Shown: piece after piece, positions 14,439 through 20,853 of the stretch | How the letters are laid out: each line of letters begins with the position of its first letter | How positions within the stretch are numbered: the stretch's first letter is position 1 | Assembly: GCA_034437215.1 (NCBI GenBank) | Contig: DAOTVC010000133.1 | Span: 1 to 20,853 of the forward strand | Direction: 5' to 3' | Length of the DNA: 20,853 nt | DNA from: DAOTVC01 sp034437215 | GTDB taxonomy: Bacteria; Chloroflexota; Anaerolineae; B4-G1; SLSP01 | Made by a program: the position numbers and the translations under genes | The notes under the pieces: generated by a model | The model's input: the letters and a program-made list of their open reading frames with translations, nothing else | Told to the model about the DNA's origin: nothing | Databases searched by the model: none

Positions 14439-15674
14439 ATGGGGTTCAATCCGTTAGAAGAACGGGGGATCTCTCTGGAGAAGCAGCCGCGGCGTTGGGA
14501 GGAGATCAACGTTGAGCCATACGACAAGGATGAGGTGCACCCGTACACCCGTACCCGCGTGATCATGATGAACGGCATCGAGGTGGAGTCCGCGATCTTC
14601 CTGCACCAGTTCGCCCGCCACACGGGGGACATGGAGCTCCGGCAGGAGCTCTCCATGGTGCGGCGGATGGAGCAGCAGCAGCAGAAGGTGATCAACTGGC
14701 TGACGCCGGCGAATGAGTCGACGCTGGAGGTCACCATCGGCTACGAGCAGGTGGCGGTGGATTTGACGGCGTGGCTGGCGCGCACTGAGCCCAACCCGCA
14801 CGTCAAGCAGGCGCTGGACTTCGCGCTGCTGGAGGATTTCGATCACCTCTACCGCTACGCTAACTTGCTGGAGATGGACAAGGGGATCGATCCGGGGAAG
14901 ATCGTGGGGGAGCTGACGGAGATCATGCCCGGACGCCCCACCATCGCCGAGCACCGCCATCCCTTCGACAGCGGCACCCGCCCTACCGACAGCGAGGCGG
15001 CAAAGATGCTGACGAATCTGCACATCCTGACCATCGTCGCCGCCGAGCAGCAGACGATGAACTTCTACATGAATGTGGGTAACCGCTATCCGTCCATGGT
15101 GGGGCGCGGTCTCTACCAGGAGATCGCCCAGATCGAGGAGCAGCACGTCACCCACTACGAATCTCTCGCCGACCCCAAGAACTCCTGGTTCGAGCGGCTG
15201 GTGTTGCACGACTACAACGAGTGCTACCTCTACTACTCCTGCATGGAGACGGAGATTCACCCCCGCATCAAGGGGATCTGGGAGCAGCACCTGGAGATGG
15301 AGATCGCCCACCTGCACCGGGACATCGAGCTGATGAAGAAGTACGAGGGGCGGGACGCGCGGGAGATGCTCCCCGACGCCTTCCCGGAACTCGTCGTCTT
15401 CCAGTCGAACAAGGAGTACGTGCGCGACATTCTGGAGCGCCAGGTGGAGCTGACCAAGAGAGGGCCCGACTACGTGCCCGTGGAGGAGCTGCCCGCCGAG
15501 AACCGCTTCCACAAGTACCAGGGGCTGGTCAACGAGGGGCCGGTGCCCAGCCAAGAGGTTGTCCGTGACCACATCGACCAAAAGGGAGAGGACTACCGGC
15601 TGCAGACGGAGGGCGAGCACCCCATCCGGGCGCTGCAGGACCGCAAGTCCGTATCGGAGAAGGTAGCACGCTGA
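14439..15674 (+). CDS. Double ferritin-like (di-iron four-helix bundle) protein
   Basis: 411 residues with AGGAGG eight bases before the ATG. I see no named family from memory, but the helical pattern is that of two tandem ferritin-like bundles. In the second (about 188-302) the ligand set looks complete: Glu203, E233xxH236, Glu261 and E288xxH291, with spacings of 30, 28 and 27 residues as in ferritin-like di-iron proteins. In the first (about 40-146) the corresponding positions are Glu50, E78xxQ81, Glu103 and D133xxH136, a degenerate set that may bind metal weakly or not at all. A C-terminal tail (about 303-411) is polar and probably extended. There is no signal peptide. Possible roles include iron handling, peroxide or oxygen chemistry; none is proven. 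It follows the beta-sandwich pair and precedes BON and HdeD-like genes. Manganese catalase is less likely because of length and layout. Confidence 0.75.
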   Translation: MGFNPLEERGISLEKQPRRWEEINVEPYDKDEVHPYTRTRVIMMNGIEVESAIFLHQFARHTGDMELRQELSMVRRMEQQQQKVINWLTPANESTLEVTIGYEQVAVDLTAWLARTEPNPHVKQALDFALLEDFDHLYRYANLLEMDKGIDPGKIVGELTEIMPGRPTIAEHRHPFDSGTRPTDSEAAKMLTNLHILTIVAAEQQTMNFYMNVGNRYPSMVGRGLYQEIAQIEEQHVTHYESLADPKNSWFERLVLHDYNECYLYYSCMETEIHPRIKGIWEQHLEMEIAHLHRDIELMKKYEGRDAREMLPDAFPELVVFQSNKEYVRDILERQVELTKRGPDYVPVEELPAENRFHKYQGLVNEGPVPSQEVVRDHIDQKGEDYRLQTEGEHPIRALQDRKSVSEKVAR

Positions 15675-15702
15675 GTGCCCGAGTAGAGCAAGGAGGCTAG
15701 AG

Positions 15703-16011
15703 ATGACAGATGCCGACATTGGTAAGAGCGAACTGGCACAGAGGATCGGAGAGGCGCTCCAAGAGCACGAGGAGCTCCGGAAGCACCCCGTCAACGTCTC
15801 CGACAACAACGGGGTGATCACCCTCACGGGACGGGTGGAGGAGATCGAGATCCGGGAGATCGCCGAGGCCATCGCCGAGGAGGTCCCGGGCGTCACGGAG
15901 GTCATCAACGACATCGAGGTCGCGGATCTGGGCGGACACGACCCGGACATGCTCGACGAGGATAGCCCCTTCGACGAAGAGGCCCCGGCTCACCGGGTGA
16001 AGAGCTCCTAG
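15703..16011 (+). CDS. BON domain protein
   Basis: 102 residues, with AGGAGG at 15691-15696 before the ATG. Residues about 8-75 form one BON domain: an amphipathic helix (SELAQRIGEALQEHEEL), then VNVSDNNGVITLTGRVEEIEIREIAEAIAEEVPGVTEVINDIEV. The tail after residue 76 is acidic and probably disordered (GGHDPDMLDEDSPFDEE). BON domains are associated with phospholipid or envelope interactions and with osmotic stress proteins such as OsmY, but there is no signal peptide here, so it is probably cytoplasmic. Its stop overlaps by one base the GGAG that serves the HdeD-like gene, so the two are one transcript. Confidence 0.9.
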   Translation: MTDADIGKSELAQRIGEALQEHEELRKHPVNVSDNNGVITLTGRVEEIEIREIAEAIAEEVPGVTEVINDIEVADLGGHDPDMLDEDSPFDEEAPAHRVKSS

Positions 16012-16021
16012 GAGATCTGAG

Positions 16022-16573
16022 ATGCTTTCGATTCTCGCGCGCCGTTGGTGGCTCCTCGCCCTGCGAGGTCTGCTCGCCATTCTCTTCGGTATTGTGGCTC
16101 TGATCTGGCCTGAGCTCACCGTCGACGTCCTCACCCTCATCTTCGGCGCCTACGTCTTCGTCGACGGCCTCTTCACCGTGCTCAGTGTTATCGTCGACCG
16201 GGAGTTCTATCCCCGCTGGGGGCGGGCGCTTCTGGGCGGTCTGCTGGGTATCGCTGTGGGGGTCGTCACCTTCATCTGGCCCGGAACCACGCAACTGACG
16301 CTGCTGATCCTCATCGCCGCCTGGGCCTTCCTGATCGGTATCTTCTCCATCATCGCCGCTATCGACCTGCGCAAGGAGATCGAGGGCGAGTGGCTGTTAG
16401 GGTTGAGCGGCGTCCTGTCGATACTCTTTGGACTGCTTCTGGTGATCTGGCCCGCCAGCGGGCTGCTTGCCCTGATCTGGATGATCGGCGCCTACGCCAT
16501 CGTCTTCGGGGTGCTACTGGTCCTGCTCGCTTATCAGGCGCGCGGCTGGCGTGAGCAGCTGGGGACCCTTTAG
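16022..16573 (+). CDS. HdeD-like (DUF308) membrane protein
   Basis: 183 residues. The ATG at 16022 is ten bases after the BON stop, with GGAG at 16011-16014. Six hydrophobic helices are visible in three hairpin-like pairs, each pair carrying the family signature of a glycine helix followed by I/V-W-P (RGLLAILFGIVALIWPELT, LLGGLLGIAVGVVTFIWPGTT, LSGVLSILFGLLLVIWPASG). That threefold repeat is typical of HdeD/DUF308 proteins. HdeD in enteric bacteria is linked to acid resistance; most relatives are uncharacterised inner-membrane proteins, so the acid role should not be assumed here. It ends the stress-type gene block and a terminator follows. Confidence 0.9.
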   Translation: MLSILARRWWLLALRGLLAILFGIVALIWPELTVDVLTLIFGAYVFVDGLFTVLSVIVDREFYPRWGRALLGGLLGIAVGVVTFIWPGTTQLTLLILIAAWAFLIGIFSIIAAIDLRKEIEGEWLLGLSGVLSILFGLLLVIWPASGLLALIWMIGAYAIVFGVLLVLLAYQARGWREQLGTL

Positions 16574-16608
16574 AACTTAGAATACAATCGACACGACAAC
16601 TGACTTTC

Positions 16609-16660
16609 GGTGGAGTCGGGTTCCTAGGGGGGGGAACACCCGGCTCCACCGTTGTTTTCT
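16609..16660 (+). terminator. Intrinsic terminator after the HdeD-like gene
   Basis: GGTGGAGTCGGGTTCC (16609-16624) pairs with GGAACACCCGGCTCCACC (16633-16650), allowing one G-U pair and a small bulge, and GTTGTTTTCT follows. Its place, 35 bases after the stop, fits the end of the 12608-16573 gene set. Confidence 0.8.
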
Positions 16661-16664
16661 AATA

Positions 16665-16699
16665 AAGTCTGAAGTCAAAAGTTGGAAGTCAAGAGTTGA
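16665..16699. repeat. 7-bp tandem array, AAGTCAA/AAGTTGG family, five units
   Basis: Five consecutive heptamers (AAGTCTG, AAGTCAA, AAGTTGG, AAGTCAA, GAGTTGA). A short piece of the same family is at 4572-4585. It is directly followed by a second array with an unrelated unit. Confidence 0.75.
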
Positions 16700-16708
16700 C
16701 CGGCCTCT

Positions 16709-16799
16709 GCTGACCGCTGACCGCTGAACGCTGACCGCTGACCGCTGAACGCTGATCGCTGACCGCTGACCGCTGATCGCTGACCGCTGAACGCTGAAA
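16709..16799. repeat. 7-bp tandem array, GCTGACC/GCTGAAC family, 13 units
   Basis: Thirteen exact-length heptamers, each GCTGANN (ACC, AAC, ATC and a final AAA). The array ends three bases before AGGAGG (16803-16808), the ribosome site of the PEBP gene. Open frames on the complementary strand here read as SGQRSA-type peptide repeats and are artefacts of this array. Confidence 0.9.
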
Positions 16800-16813
16800 C
16801 TAGGAGGACACAC

Positions 16814-17269
16814 ATGGACCTGACGATTACGAGCCCCGCCTTCGAGGGTGGGAAAGAGATTCCGGCGAAGTACACCTGCGATGGGGAGAACGTCTCACCG
16901 CCCCTGGAGTGGCGCGGCGTGCCCGAGGAGACCCTGAGCCTCGCCCTCATCTGCGACGACCCCGACGCCCCTAACGGCACCTGGTCCCACTGGGTGCTCT
17001 ACAACATCCCGCCCGAGCGGGACGAGCTGCCCGAGGACTACGCAGCGGAGACCGATCTTCCGCAGGGGCGCAACGACTTCGGCGACGCCACCTACGGCGG
17101 CCCCTGCCCACCGCAGGGCCCCGCCCACCGCTACTACTTCCGCCTCTACGCCCTTGACAGCATCCTCGAGCTCACCGTGGGGGCCACGCGTCCGCAGGTG
17201 CTCGACGCCATGCAGGATCACATCCTCGCCCGGTCGGAGCTGATGGGGCGCTACGCCCGCAGTACCTGA
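16814..17269 (+). CDS. YbhB/YbcL-like PEBP (Raf kinase inhibitor-like) protein
   Basis: 151 residues, the usual length of bacterial PEBP proteins. The ATG at 16814 follows TAGGAGG. Family motifs are clear: FEGGKEIPAKYTCDGENVSPPLEW near the N-terminus, the DDPDAPNGTWSHWVLYNIP ligand-pocket motif (about residues 48-66) and GGPCPPQGPAHRYYFRLYALD (about 95-115). No signal peptide is visible. The bacterial function is uncertain; the fold binds anionic groups such as phospholipid heads, and bacterial members are mostly uncharacterised. It stands alone between two repeat regions, after a terminator, so it probably has its own promoter within or beside the arrays. Confidence 0.95.
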   Translation: MDLTITSPAFEGGKEIPAKYTCDGENVSPPLEWRGVPEETLSLALICDDPDAPNGTWSHWVLYNIPPERDELPEDYAAETDLPQGRNDFGDATYGGPCPPQGPAHRYYFRLYALDSILELTVGATRPQVLDAMQDHILARSELMGRYARST

Positions 17270-17330
17270 TCGTTCACGACGTGCGTCGGGGCGGAAGCGG
17301 GTGCTTGCCGTCCCGGGGCACGACCTAGGA

Positions 17331-17407
17331 GCTGGAAGCTGGAAACTGGAAGCTGGATGCTGGATGCTGGAAGCTGGAAACTGGATGCTGGAAGCTGGAA
17401 GCTGATG
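17331..17407. repeat. 7-bp tandem array, GCTGGAA/ACTGGAT family, 11 units
   Basis: Eleven consecutive heptamers (GCTGGAA, GCTGGAA, ACTGGAA, GCTGGAT and so on; the last is GCTGATG). It is the same family, in opposite orientation, as the TCCAGCT/TCCAGTA array at 18963-19046. Confidence 0.9.
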
Positions 17408-17430
17408 CGTACTGCGTATTGCGTACTGCG
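17407..17430. repeat. 7-bp tandem array, GCGTACT family, about 3.5 units
   Basis: GCGTACT, GCGTATT, GCGTACT, then GCG. It is in the opposite orientation to the AATACGC array at 4674-4698 and is joined without a gap to the preceding array. Confidence 0.8.
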
Positions 17431-17436
17431 TCACTT

Positions 17437-17616
17437 TCCCGTAGGGACCTCGCAGCGGGGCCGACTCGCAGGGTGCCGGCCCGCAGTCCCGTAGGGACCT
17501 CGCAGCGGGGCCGACTCGTAGGGTGCCGGCCCGCAGTCCCGTAGGGACCTCGCAGCGGGGCCGACTCGTAGGGTGCCGGCCCGCAGTCCCGTAGGGACCT
17601 CGCAGAGGGGCCGGCC
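17437..17616. repeat. 50-nt tandem repeat, 3.6 copies
   Basis: Copies start at 17437, 17487, 17537 and 17587 (each begins TCCCGTAGGGACCTCGCAG). The first three are almost identical and the fourth is truncated and slightly different. The end of the fourth, 17593-17617, matches the reverse complement of 4583-4607 with one mismatch. There are no spacers between copies, so it is not a CRISPR array. Confidence 0.9.
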
Positions 17617-17618
17617 CA

Positions 17619-17646
17619 TACTTCCTACTTCTTACTCCCTACTCCC
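17619..17646. repeat. 7-bp tandem array, TACTCCC family, four units
   Basis: Four heptamers (TACTTCC, TACTTCT, TACTCCC, TACTCCC) that end two bases before AGGAGG at 17649. It is the same family and orientation as 1185-1226, with a similar GAGGGGCC leader in front. Confidence 0.85.
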
Positions 17647-17660
17647 TTAGGAGGGTAACC

Positions 17661-18947
17661 ATGATACTGTTGAAGAGAGTAATGCTACCGCTTCTGCTGC
17701 TGGCGCTCCTGGGGCTGCCGCAGGGGGTCGAGGCGCAGACGCGCAGCGCCGATCCCGTCTGGCAGGCGTCCTACTGGAGCAACACGGCGCTCACCGGCTC
17801 GCCCGCTCTGACGCGGGAGGAGCGCACGCTCAGCCACGACTGGGGCGAGGGAGGACCGGCGGGGCTGCCCGCTGATCGCTTCTCGGGGCGCTGGACGCGT
17901 ACCGTCTACGCCTCGGGCGGCTCCTACCGCTTCTCCGTCACGGCGGACGACGGGGTGCGGCTCTGGATCGACGGGGAATTGGTGCTCGACCAGTGGACGG
18001 TCCACCCTGCCGAGACCTATACCATCGACAAGTACCTCGAGCGGGGACTGCACGACCTGCGCCTGGAGTTCTTCGAGAACACGGGGCAGGCGATGGTGGA
18101 GCTCTCCTGGAGCCGGGCCGGGCGGGTCCGGCCCGGGTGGCGCGCCGAGTACTACAACAACATGGAGCTGGCAGGGCAGCCTGTCCTCGTGCGGAATGAG
18201 CCGCAGATCAGCCACGATTGGGGCACCGGCTCGCCCGCAGAGATCATCGAGCCCGACACCTTCTCCGCCCGCTGGCGGACGAACGAGCGCTTCGCGCCGG
18301 GCACCTACCGCTTCGCCCTCACCGTCGACGACGGGGGACGGCTCTGGGTGGACGGGGAGCTGGTCATCGACCAGTGGCAGGATCAGGCAGAAACCATCTA
18401 CACGGCCGACGTCTATATCGAGGGGGACACGACGCTGGAGCTGCAGTACTACGAGAACACCGGGCGGGCAGTCGTCGAGCTCTTCTGGATGATCGTCGAC
18501 GGTGAGCCGGCCCGACCACCGGTGGGGAAGGCGGTCATCGTCGACGAGACCGACGCCGGCTTCGTGCGCGGGGGGAGCGCCGCCGGCTGGGAGGTCGAGC
18601 CGGAAGGCTTCGGGGGCCGGCTGCTCTGGACGGAGGGGAGCGCCGCCGTCCGCCCCGACTACAACTGGGCGCGCTGGTACCCCGACCTGGAGGCGGGCAC
18701 CTACGAGGTCTTCGCCTACGTTCCCGAGCGCTTTTCGACCACCTCGCACGCCCGCTACTGGGTCGTCCACGAAGGGGAGTACGAGCTGCGGGTGATCGAT
18801 CAGGCGGCGCGCGGGGGGCAGTGGGTCTCCCTGGGGACCTACACCTTCCGGGGCGACGGCAGCGAGTTCGTCTCCCTGGCGGAGGTCACCTTCGAGCCCG
18901 AATCCCGCCTCGTCGCCTTCGACGCTGTGCGCTGGGAGGCGCGCTAG
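17661..18947 (+). CDS. Secreted protein with two PA14 domains and a golvesin-like C-terminal domain
   Basis: 428 residues from the ATG at 17661, with AGGAGG at 17649-17654. Residues 1-25 form a signal peptide (Lys/Arg start, Leu-rich core, likely cleavage after VEA). Two PA14 domains follow, about 33-152 and 160-276. Each has the signatures SHDWG, F.RW, TADDG/TVDDG, RLW.DGEL..DQW and L..YYENTG or L.FFENTG. The last part (about 292-428), VIVDETDAGFVRGG...WRW-type strands and HARYWVVHEG, resembles the golvesin C-terminal-like carbohydrate-binding region found in extracellular enzymes. No catalytic domain, anchor or sorting signal is visible. The likely role is glycan or cell-surface binding; the ligand is unknown. 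It has repeats on both sides and no operon partner. Confidence 0.9.
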   Translation: MILLKRVMLPLLLLALLGLPQGVEAQTRSADPVWQASYWSNTALTGSPALTREERTLSHDWGEGGPAGLPADRFSGRWTRTVYASGGSYRFSVTADDGVRLWIDGELVLDQWTVHPAETYTIDKYLERGLHDLRLEFFENTGQAMVELSWSRAGRVRPGWRAEYYNNMELAGQPVLVRNEPQISHDWGTGSPAEIIEPDTFSARWRTNERFAPGTYRFALTVDDGGRLWVDGELVIDQWQDQAETIYTADVYIEGDTTLELQYYENTGRAVVELFWMIVDGEPARPPVGKAVIVDETDAGFVRGGSAAGWEVEPEGFGGRLLWTEGSAAVRPDYNWARWYPDLEAGTYEVFAYVPERFSTTSHARYWVVHEGEYELRVIDQAARGGQWVSLGTYTFRGDGSEFVSLAEVTFEPESRLVAFDAVRWEAR

Positions 18948-18962
18948 GGAAAGAATCAGGAA

Positions 18963-19046
18963 TCCAGTTTCCAGTTTCCAGCTTCTAGCTTCCAGTATCC
19001 AGCTTCCAGTATCCAGTATCCAGTATCCAGTATCCAGTACCCAGTA
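18963..19046. repeat. 7-bp tandem array, TCCAGTA family, 12 units
   Basis: Twelve consecutive heptamers running from TCCAGTT through TCCAGCT to five TCCAGTA units and a final CCCAGTA. It fills almost all of the 116-nt gap before the transketolase gene and ends about four bases before AAAGGAG (19051-19057). Confidence 0.9.
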
Positions 19047-19063
19047 TAAGAAAGGAGACTTGC

Positions 19064-19990
19064 ATGAACGCACACGAGGAAGGGGCACCCTACGACCGCT
19101 CCCTGGACGAGCTCCGGGAGACGGTGGGGCGTCTCAGCCGTCACATTCTCAAGATGACCACGGAGGCGGGCTCGGGGCACCCCTCGAGCTCCCTCTCGGC
19201 GCTGGACACGCTCGTCGCCCTCTACTTCGGAGGGCAGATGCGCTACCGCCCCGACGAGCCGGACTGGCCCGAGCGGGACCGCTTCATTATGAGCAAGGGG
19301 CACGCCGCTCCGGGCCTCTACGCCATTTTGGCGGAGGCGGGCTACTTCGATGAGGAGCAGCTCTACACGCTGCGAGAGTTGGGCAGCCCGCTCGAGGGCC
19401 ATCCCAACATGCGCCGCCTACCCGGCGTGGAGGCCTCGACGGGCTCGCTGGGGCAGGGGCTCTCCATCGGCCTGGGCCACGCCCTCGCCGCCCGCGTCGA
19501 CGGGCGCGACTACCGCGTCTACGTGATGATCGGCGACGGGGAGTCCGACGAGGGGCAGATCTGGGAGGCTAGCATGGCGGCGGCCAAGTACCGGGTGGAC
19601 AACCTGACGGCGATTCTGGACTACAATAAGTACCAGCAGACGGGGTCGGTGCGTGAGGTGATGCCCGCGCTGCTCCCCTTCGCCGAGAAGTGGCGGGCCT
19701 TCGGCTGGTACGTGATCGAAGTCGATGGGCACGATATGGAGGAGCTCCTGGCGGCCCTCGAGGAGGTCCGGCAGGTCGAGGATCGGCCCCAGATGATCAT
19801 CGCCCACACGCTCAAGGGGCGGGGGCTCGCCCCCTTCGAGGCCGACGAGGTCAACCGCATGCACGGCAAGCCCCTCGACGAGGAGGCGCTGGAGAAGGCC
19901 CTGGTGGAGGTGGAGGAGCGACAGTACCGGCTGGAGGTCACGGGCCGTCTGCCCGAGCCCGAGGCCGGGGAAGAGTACGGGGAGGTGTGA
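19064..19990 (+). CDS. Transketolase, N-terminal (ThDP-binding) subunit
   Basis: 308 residues, a little longer than the typical 270-280 for split transketolase N-subunits because of an acidic C-terminal tail. AAAGGAG precedes the ATG. The thiamine diphosphate motif is complete: GDGESDEG starting at Gly157, with Asn188 in LDYNKYQ. Conserved histidines lie in GSGHPSSS (His39) and SKGHAAPGLYA (His80). With the next gene it should form a heteromeric transketolase that moves two-carbon ketol units between sugar phosphates in the pentose phosphate pathway or a related sugar pathway. The downstream subunit starts two bases after the stop, with GGAGG in the end of this gene, so the pair is translationally coupled. 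Confidence 0.96.
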   Translation: MNAHEEGAPYDRSLDELRETVGRLSRHILKMTTEAGSGHPSSSLSALDTLVALYFGGQMRYRPDEPDWPERDRFIMSKGHAAPGLYAILAEAGYFDEEQLYTLRELGSPLEGHPNMRRLPGVEASTGSLGQGLSIGLGHALAARVDGRDYRVYVMIGDGESDEGQIWEASMAAAKYRVDNLTAILDYNKYQQTGSVREVMPALLPFAEKWRAFGWYVIEVDGHDMEELLAALEEVRQVEDRPQMIIAHTLKGRGLAPFEADEVNRMHGKPLDEEALEKALVEVEERQYRLEVTGRLPEPEAGEEYGEV

Positions 19991-19992
19991 GG

Positions 19993-20853
19993 ATGGACAT
20001 CGGCAAGAGCATCGGTCTGGAGTACGGCCTTCCCACGCGCAACGCCTTCGGCGAGGCGCTGCGGGAGTTGGGCCGCGAGAACGAGAAGATCGTCGTCGTC
20101 GACGGCGACGTCCACAACTCGACGCGGACGAAGTTCTTCGCTGCCGAGTTCCCCGAGCGCTTCTTCAACGTGGGGATCGCCGAGAGCAACCTCGTGGGCG
20201 TGGCGAGCGGGCTGGCAGCGGCAGGCAAGGAGGCGCTGGCGGCGAGCTTTGCCGTCTTCCTCCTCGCCAACGCCTACGACCAGATTCGTATGAGCGTGGC
20301 CTTCCCGCAGGCGAACGTGAAACTGGTGGGCTCCCACAGCGGCATCAGCATCGGCGAGGATGGTCCCAGCCAGATGGCCATCGAGGACATCGCCCTGGCG
20401 ACCTCGCTGCCCAACTTCGTCGTGCTGGTGCCCGCAGACGAGCCCTCCATGCGCGCGGCGACGCGGGCGATGTTCGATCACCAGGGGCCCGTCTATCTGC
20501 GCACGGGGCGTCCCAAGGCGCCCATCGTCTACCCCGACGGCGTCGACTTCCGGATCGGCAAGGCGAACCGGCTGCGCGAGGGCGGCGACGTCACCCTCAT
20601 CGCCTGCGGGCTGATGGTGGCGGCGGCGCTGGAGGCGGCCGAGAGCCTGAGCGGGGAGGGGATCGAGGCGCGGGTGCTGGACATGCACACCATCAAGCCG
20701 CTGGACGCGGAGGCCATCGAGGCCGCCGCCCGGGAGACGGGCGCCATCGTCACCGCCGAGGAGCATCTACTGCAGGGCGGGCTCGGGGCCGGCGTGGCGC
20801 GGGTAGTGGCGGAGCGCCATCCCGTGCCCATGGGTTTCGTTGGCGTGGAGAAC
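19993..20853 (+). CDS. Transketolase, C-terminal subunit (partial, runs off the window)
   Basis: Open from the ATG at 19993 to the last base of the window: 287 codons without a stop. Family members are about 310-320 residues, so some 25-30 residues are probably missing. The sequence shows the pyrimidine-binding half of transketolase: TRNAFGEALRELG, VVVDGDV, FNVGIAESNLVGVASGLA (catalytic-type Glu64), SHSGISIGEDGPSQMAIEDIAL and the start of the third domain, VTLIACGLMVAAALEAA, VLDMHTIKPLD and TAEEHLLQGGLG. It completes the active site with the N-subunit. E1-type dehydrogenase beta subunits share this layout, but the partner gene and GEDGPSQMAIED favour transketolase. Confidence 0.95.
   Translation, partial: MDIGKSIGLEYGLPTRNAFGEALRELGRENEKIVVVDGDVHNSTRTKFFAAEFPERFFNVGIAESNLVGVASGLAAAGKEALAASFAVFLLANAYDQIRMSVAFPQANVKLVGSHSGISIGEDGPSQMAIEDIALATSLPNFVVLVPADEPSMRAATRAMFDHQGPVYLRTGRPKAPIVYPDGVDFRIGKANRLREGGDVTLIACGLMVAAALEAAESLSGEGIEARVLDMHTIKPLDAEAIEAAARETGAIVTAEEHLLQGGLGAGVARVVAERHPVPMGFVGVEN

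Larger units (their letters stand above)
17270..17660. other. Repeat-filled intergenic region between PEBP and PA14 genes
   Basis: These 391 bases hold no supported gene. In order: about 60 bases of GC-rich unique sequence, an 11-unit 7-bp array, a short second 7-bp array, 3.6 copies of a 50-nt repeat, a third 7-bp array, and then the ribosome site AGGAGG (17649-17654) of the PA14 gene. I see no strong terminator or promoter motif. Confidence 0.8.

Noticed and set aside
16577..16980. Complementary-strand frames with SGQRSA-type peptide repeats
   Set aside because: They are read through the 13-unit 7-bp array. A heptamer gives a 7-residue peptide period in every frame, so the protein is an artefact.
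17437..17616. CRISPR array
   Set aside because: The 50-nt units abut each other without variable spacers, and no cas gene is present.
17431..17619. 62-residue - strand frame over the 50-nt repeat
   Set aside because: It is a translation of the tandem repeat, without a ribosome site or similarity to a known fold.

Overview
The window is GC-rich bacterial DNA, roughly two thirds G+C by eye. All 15 genes that I can support lie on the + strand. The features that suggest an origin are the large PAS-array kinase with a NarL-type regulator, a secreted PA14/golvesin-like protein, a split transketolase, and intergenic DNA packed with short palindromes and 7-bp tandem repeats. Together these are most like an uncultured or environmental member of the Chloroflexota. 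That placement is an inference from style and gene content; there is no rRNA or marker gene here to confirm it.

Layout. (1) 1-1301 holds no credible gene. It is a mosaic of direct repeats and perfect hairpins that ends in a 7-bp tandem array. (2) 1302-10485 is a signalling locus: a CheB-CheR-PAS fusion without a kinase domain, a 1705-residue sensor kinase with about nine PAS domains plus GAF, HisKA_3 and HATPase, and a NarL/LuxR response regulator whose start codon overlaps the kinase stop. A strong hairpin terminator follows. (3) 10744-16573 is a set of small, probably stress-related genes: a DUF2267 protein, a site-2-protease-like M50/CBS membrane protease, a small Pro-rich membrane protein, two adjacent paralogous beta-sandwich-like proteins without signal peptides, a 411-residue double ferritin-like protein, a BON protein and an HdeD-like membrane protein. 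A second terminator follows. (4) 16814-20853 holds a PEBP (YbhB-like) protein, a secreted double-PA14 protein and the two halves of a split transketolase. The second half runs off the window.

How the parts may work together. The first three genes read as one sensory pathway: many small-molecule or redox inputs converge on one histidine (His1510) and one receiver aspartate (Asp60), with output through a LuxR-type DNA-binding domain. BON, HdeD, DUF2267 and PEBP-type genes are common in stress, envelope and general-response neighbourhoods. The ferritin-like protein with a complete-looking di-iron ligand set, next to the two beta-sandwich paralogs, is the best candidate in the window for an undescribed module.

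The most unusual non-coding signal is a set of 7-bp-period tandem arrays with different unit sequences. They sit between genes, and in four cases they end within about ten bases of a Shine-Dalgarno sequence. The second is the set of perfect palindromes in 1-1160, whose stems are unrelated but whose 4-base loops come from a very small set.
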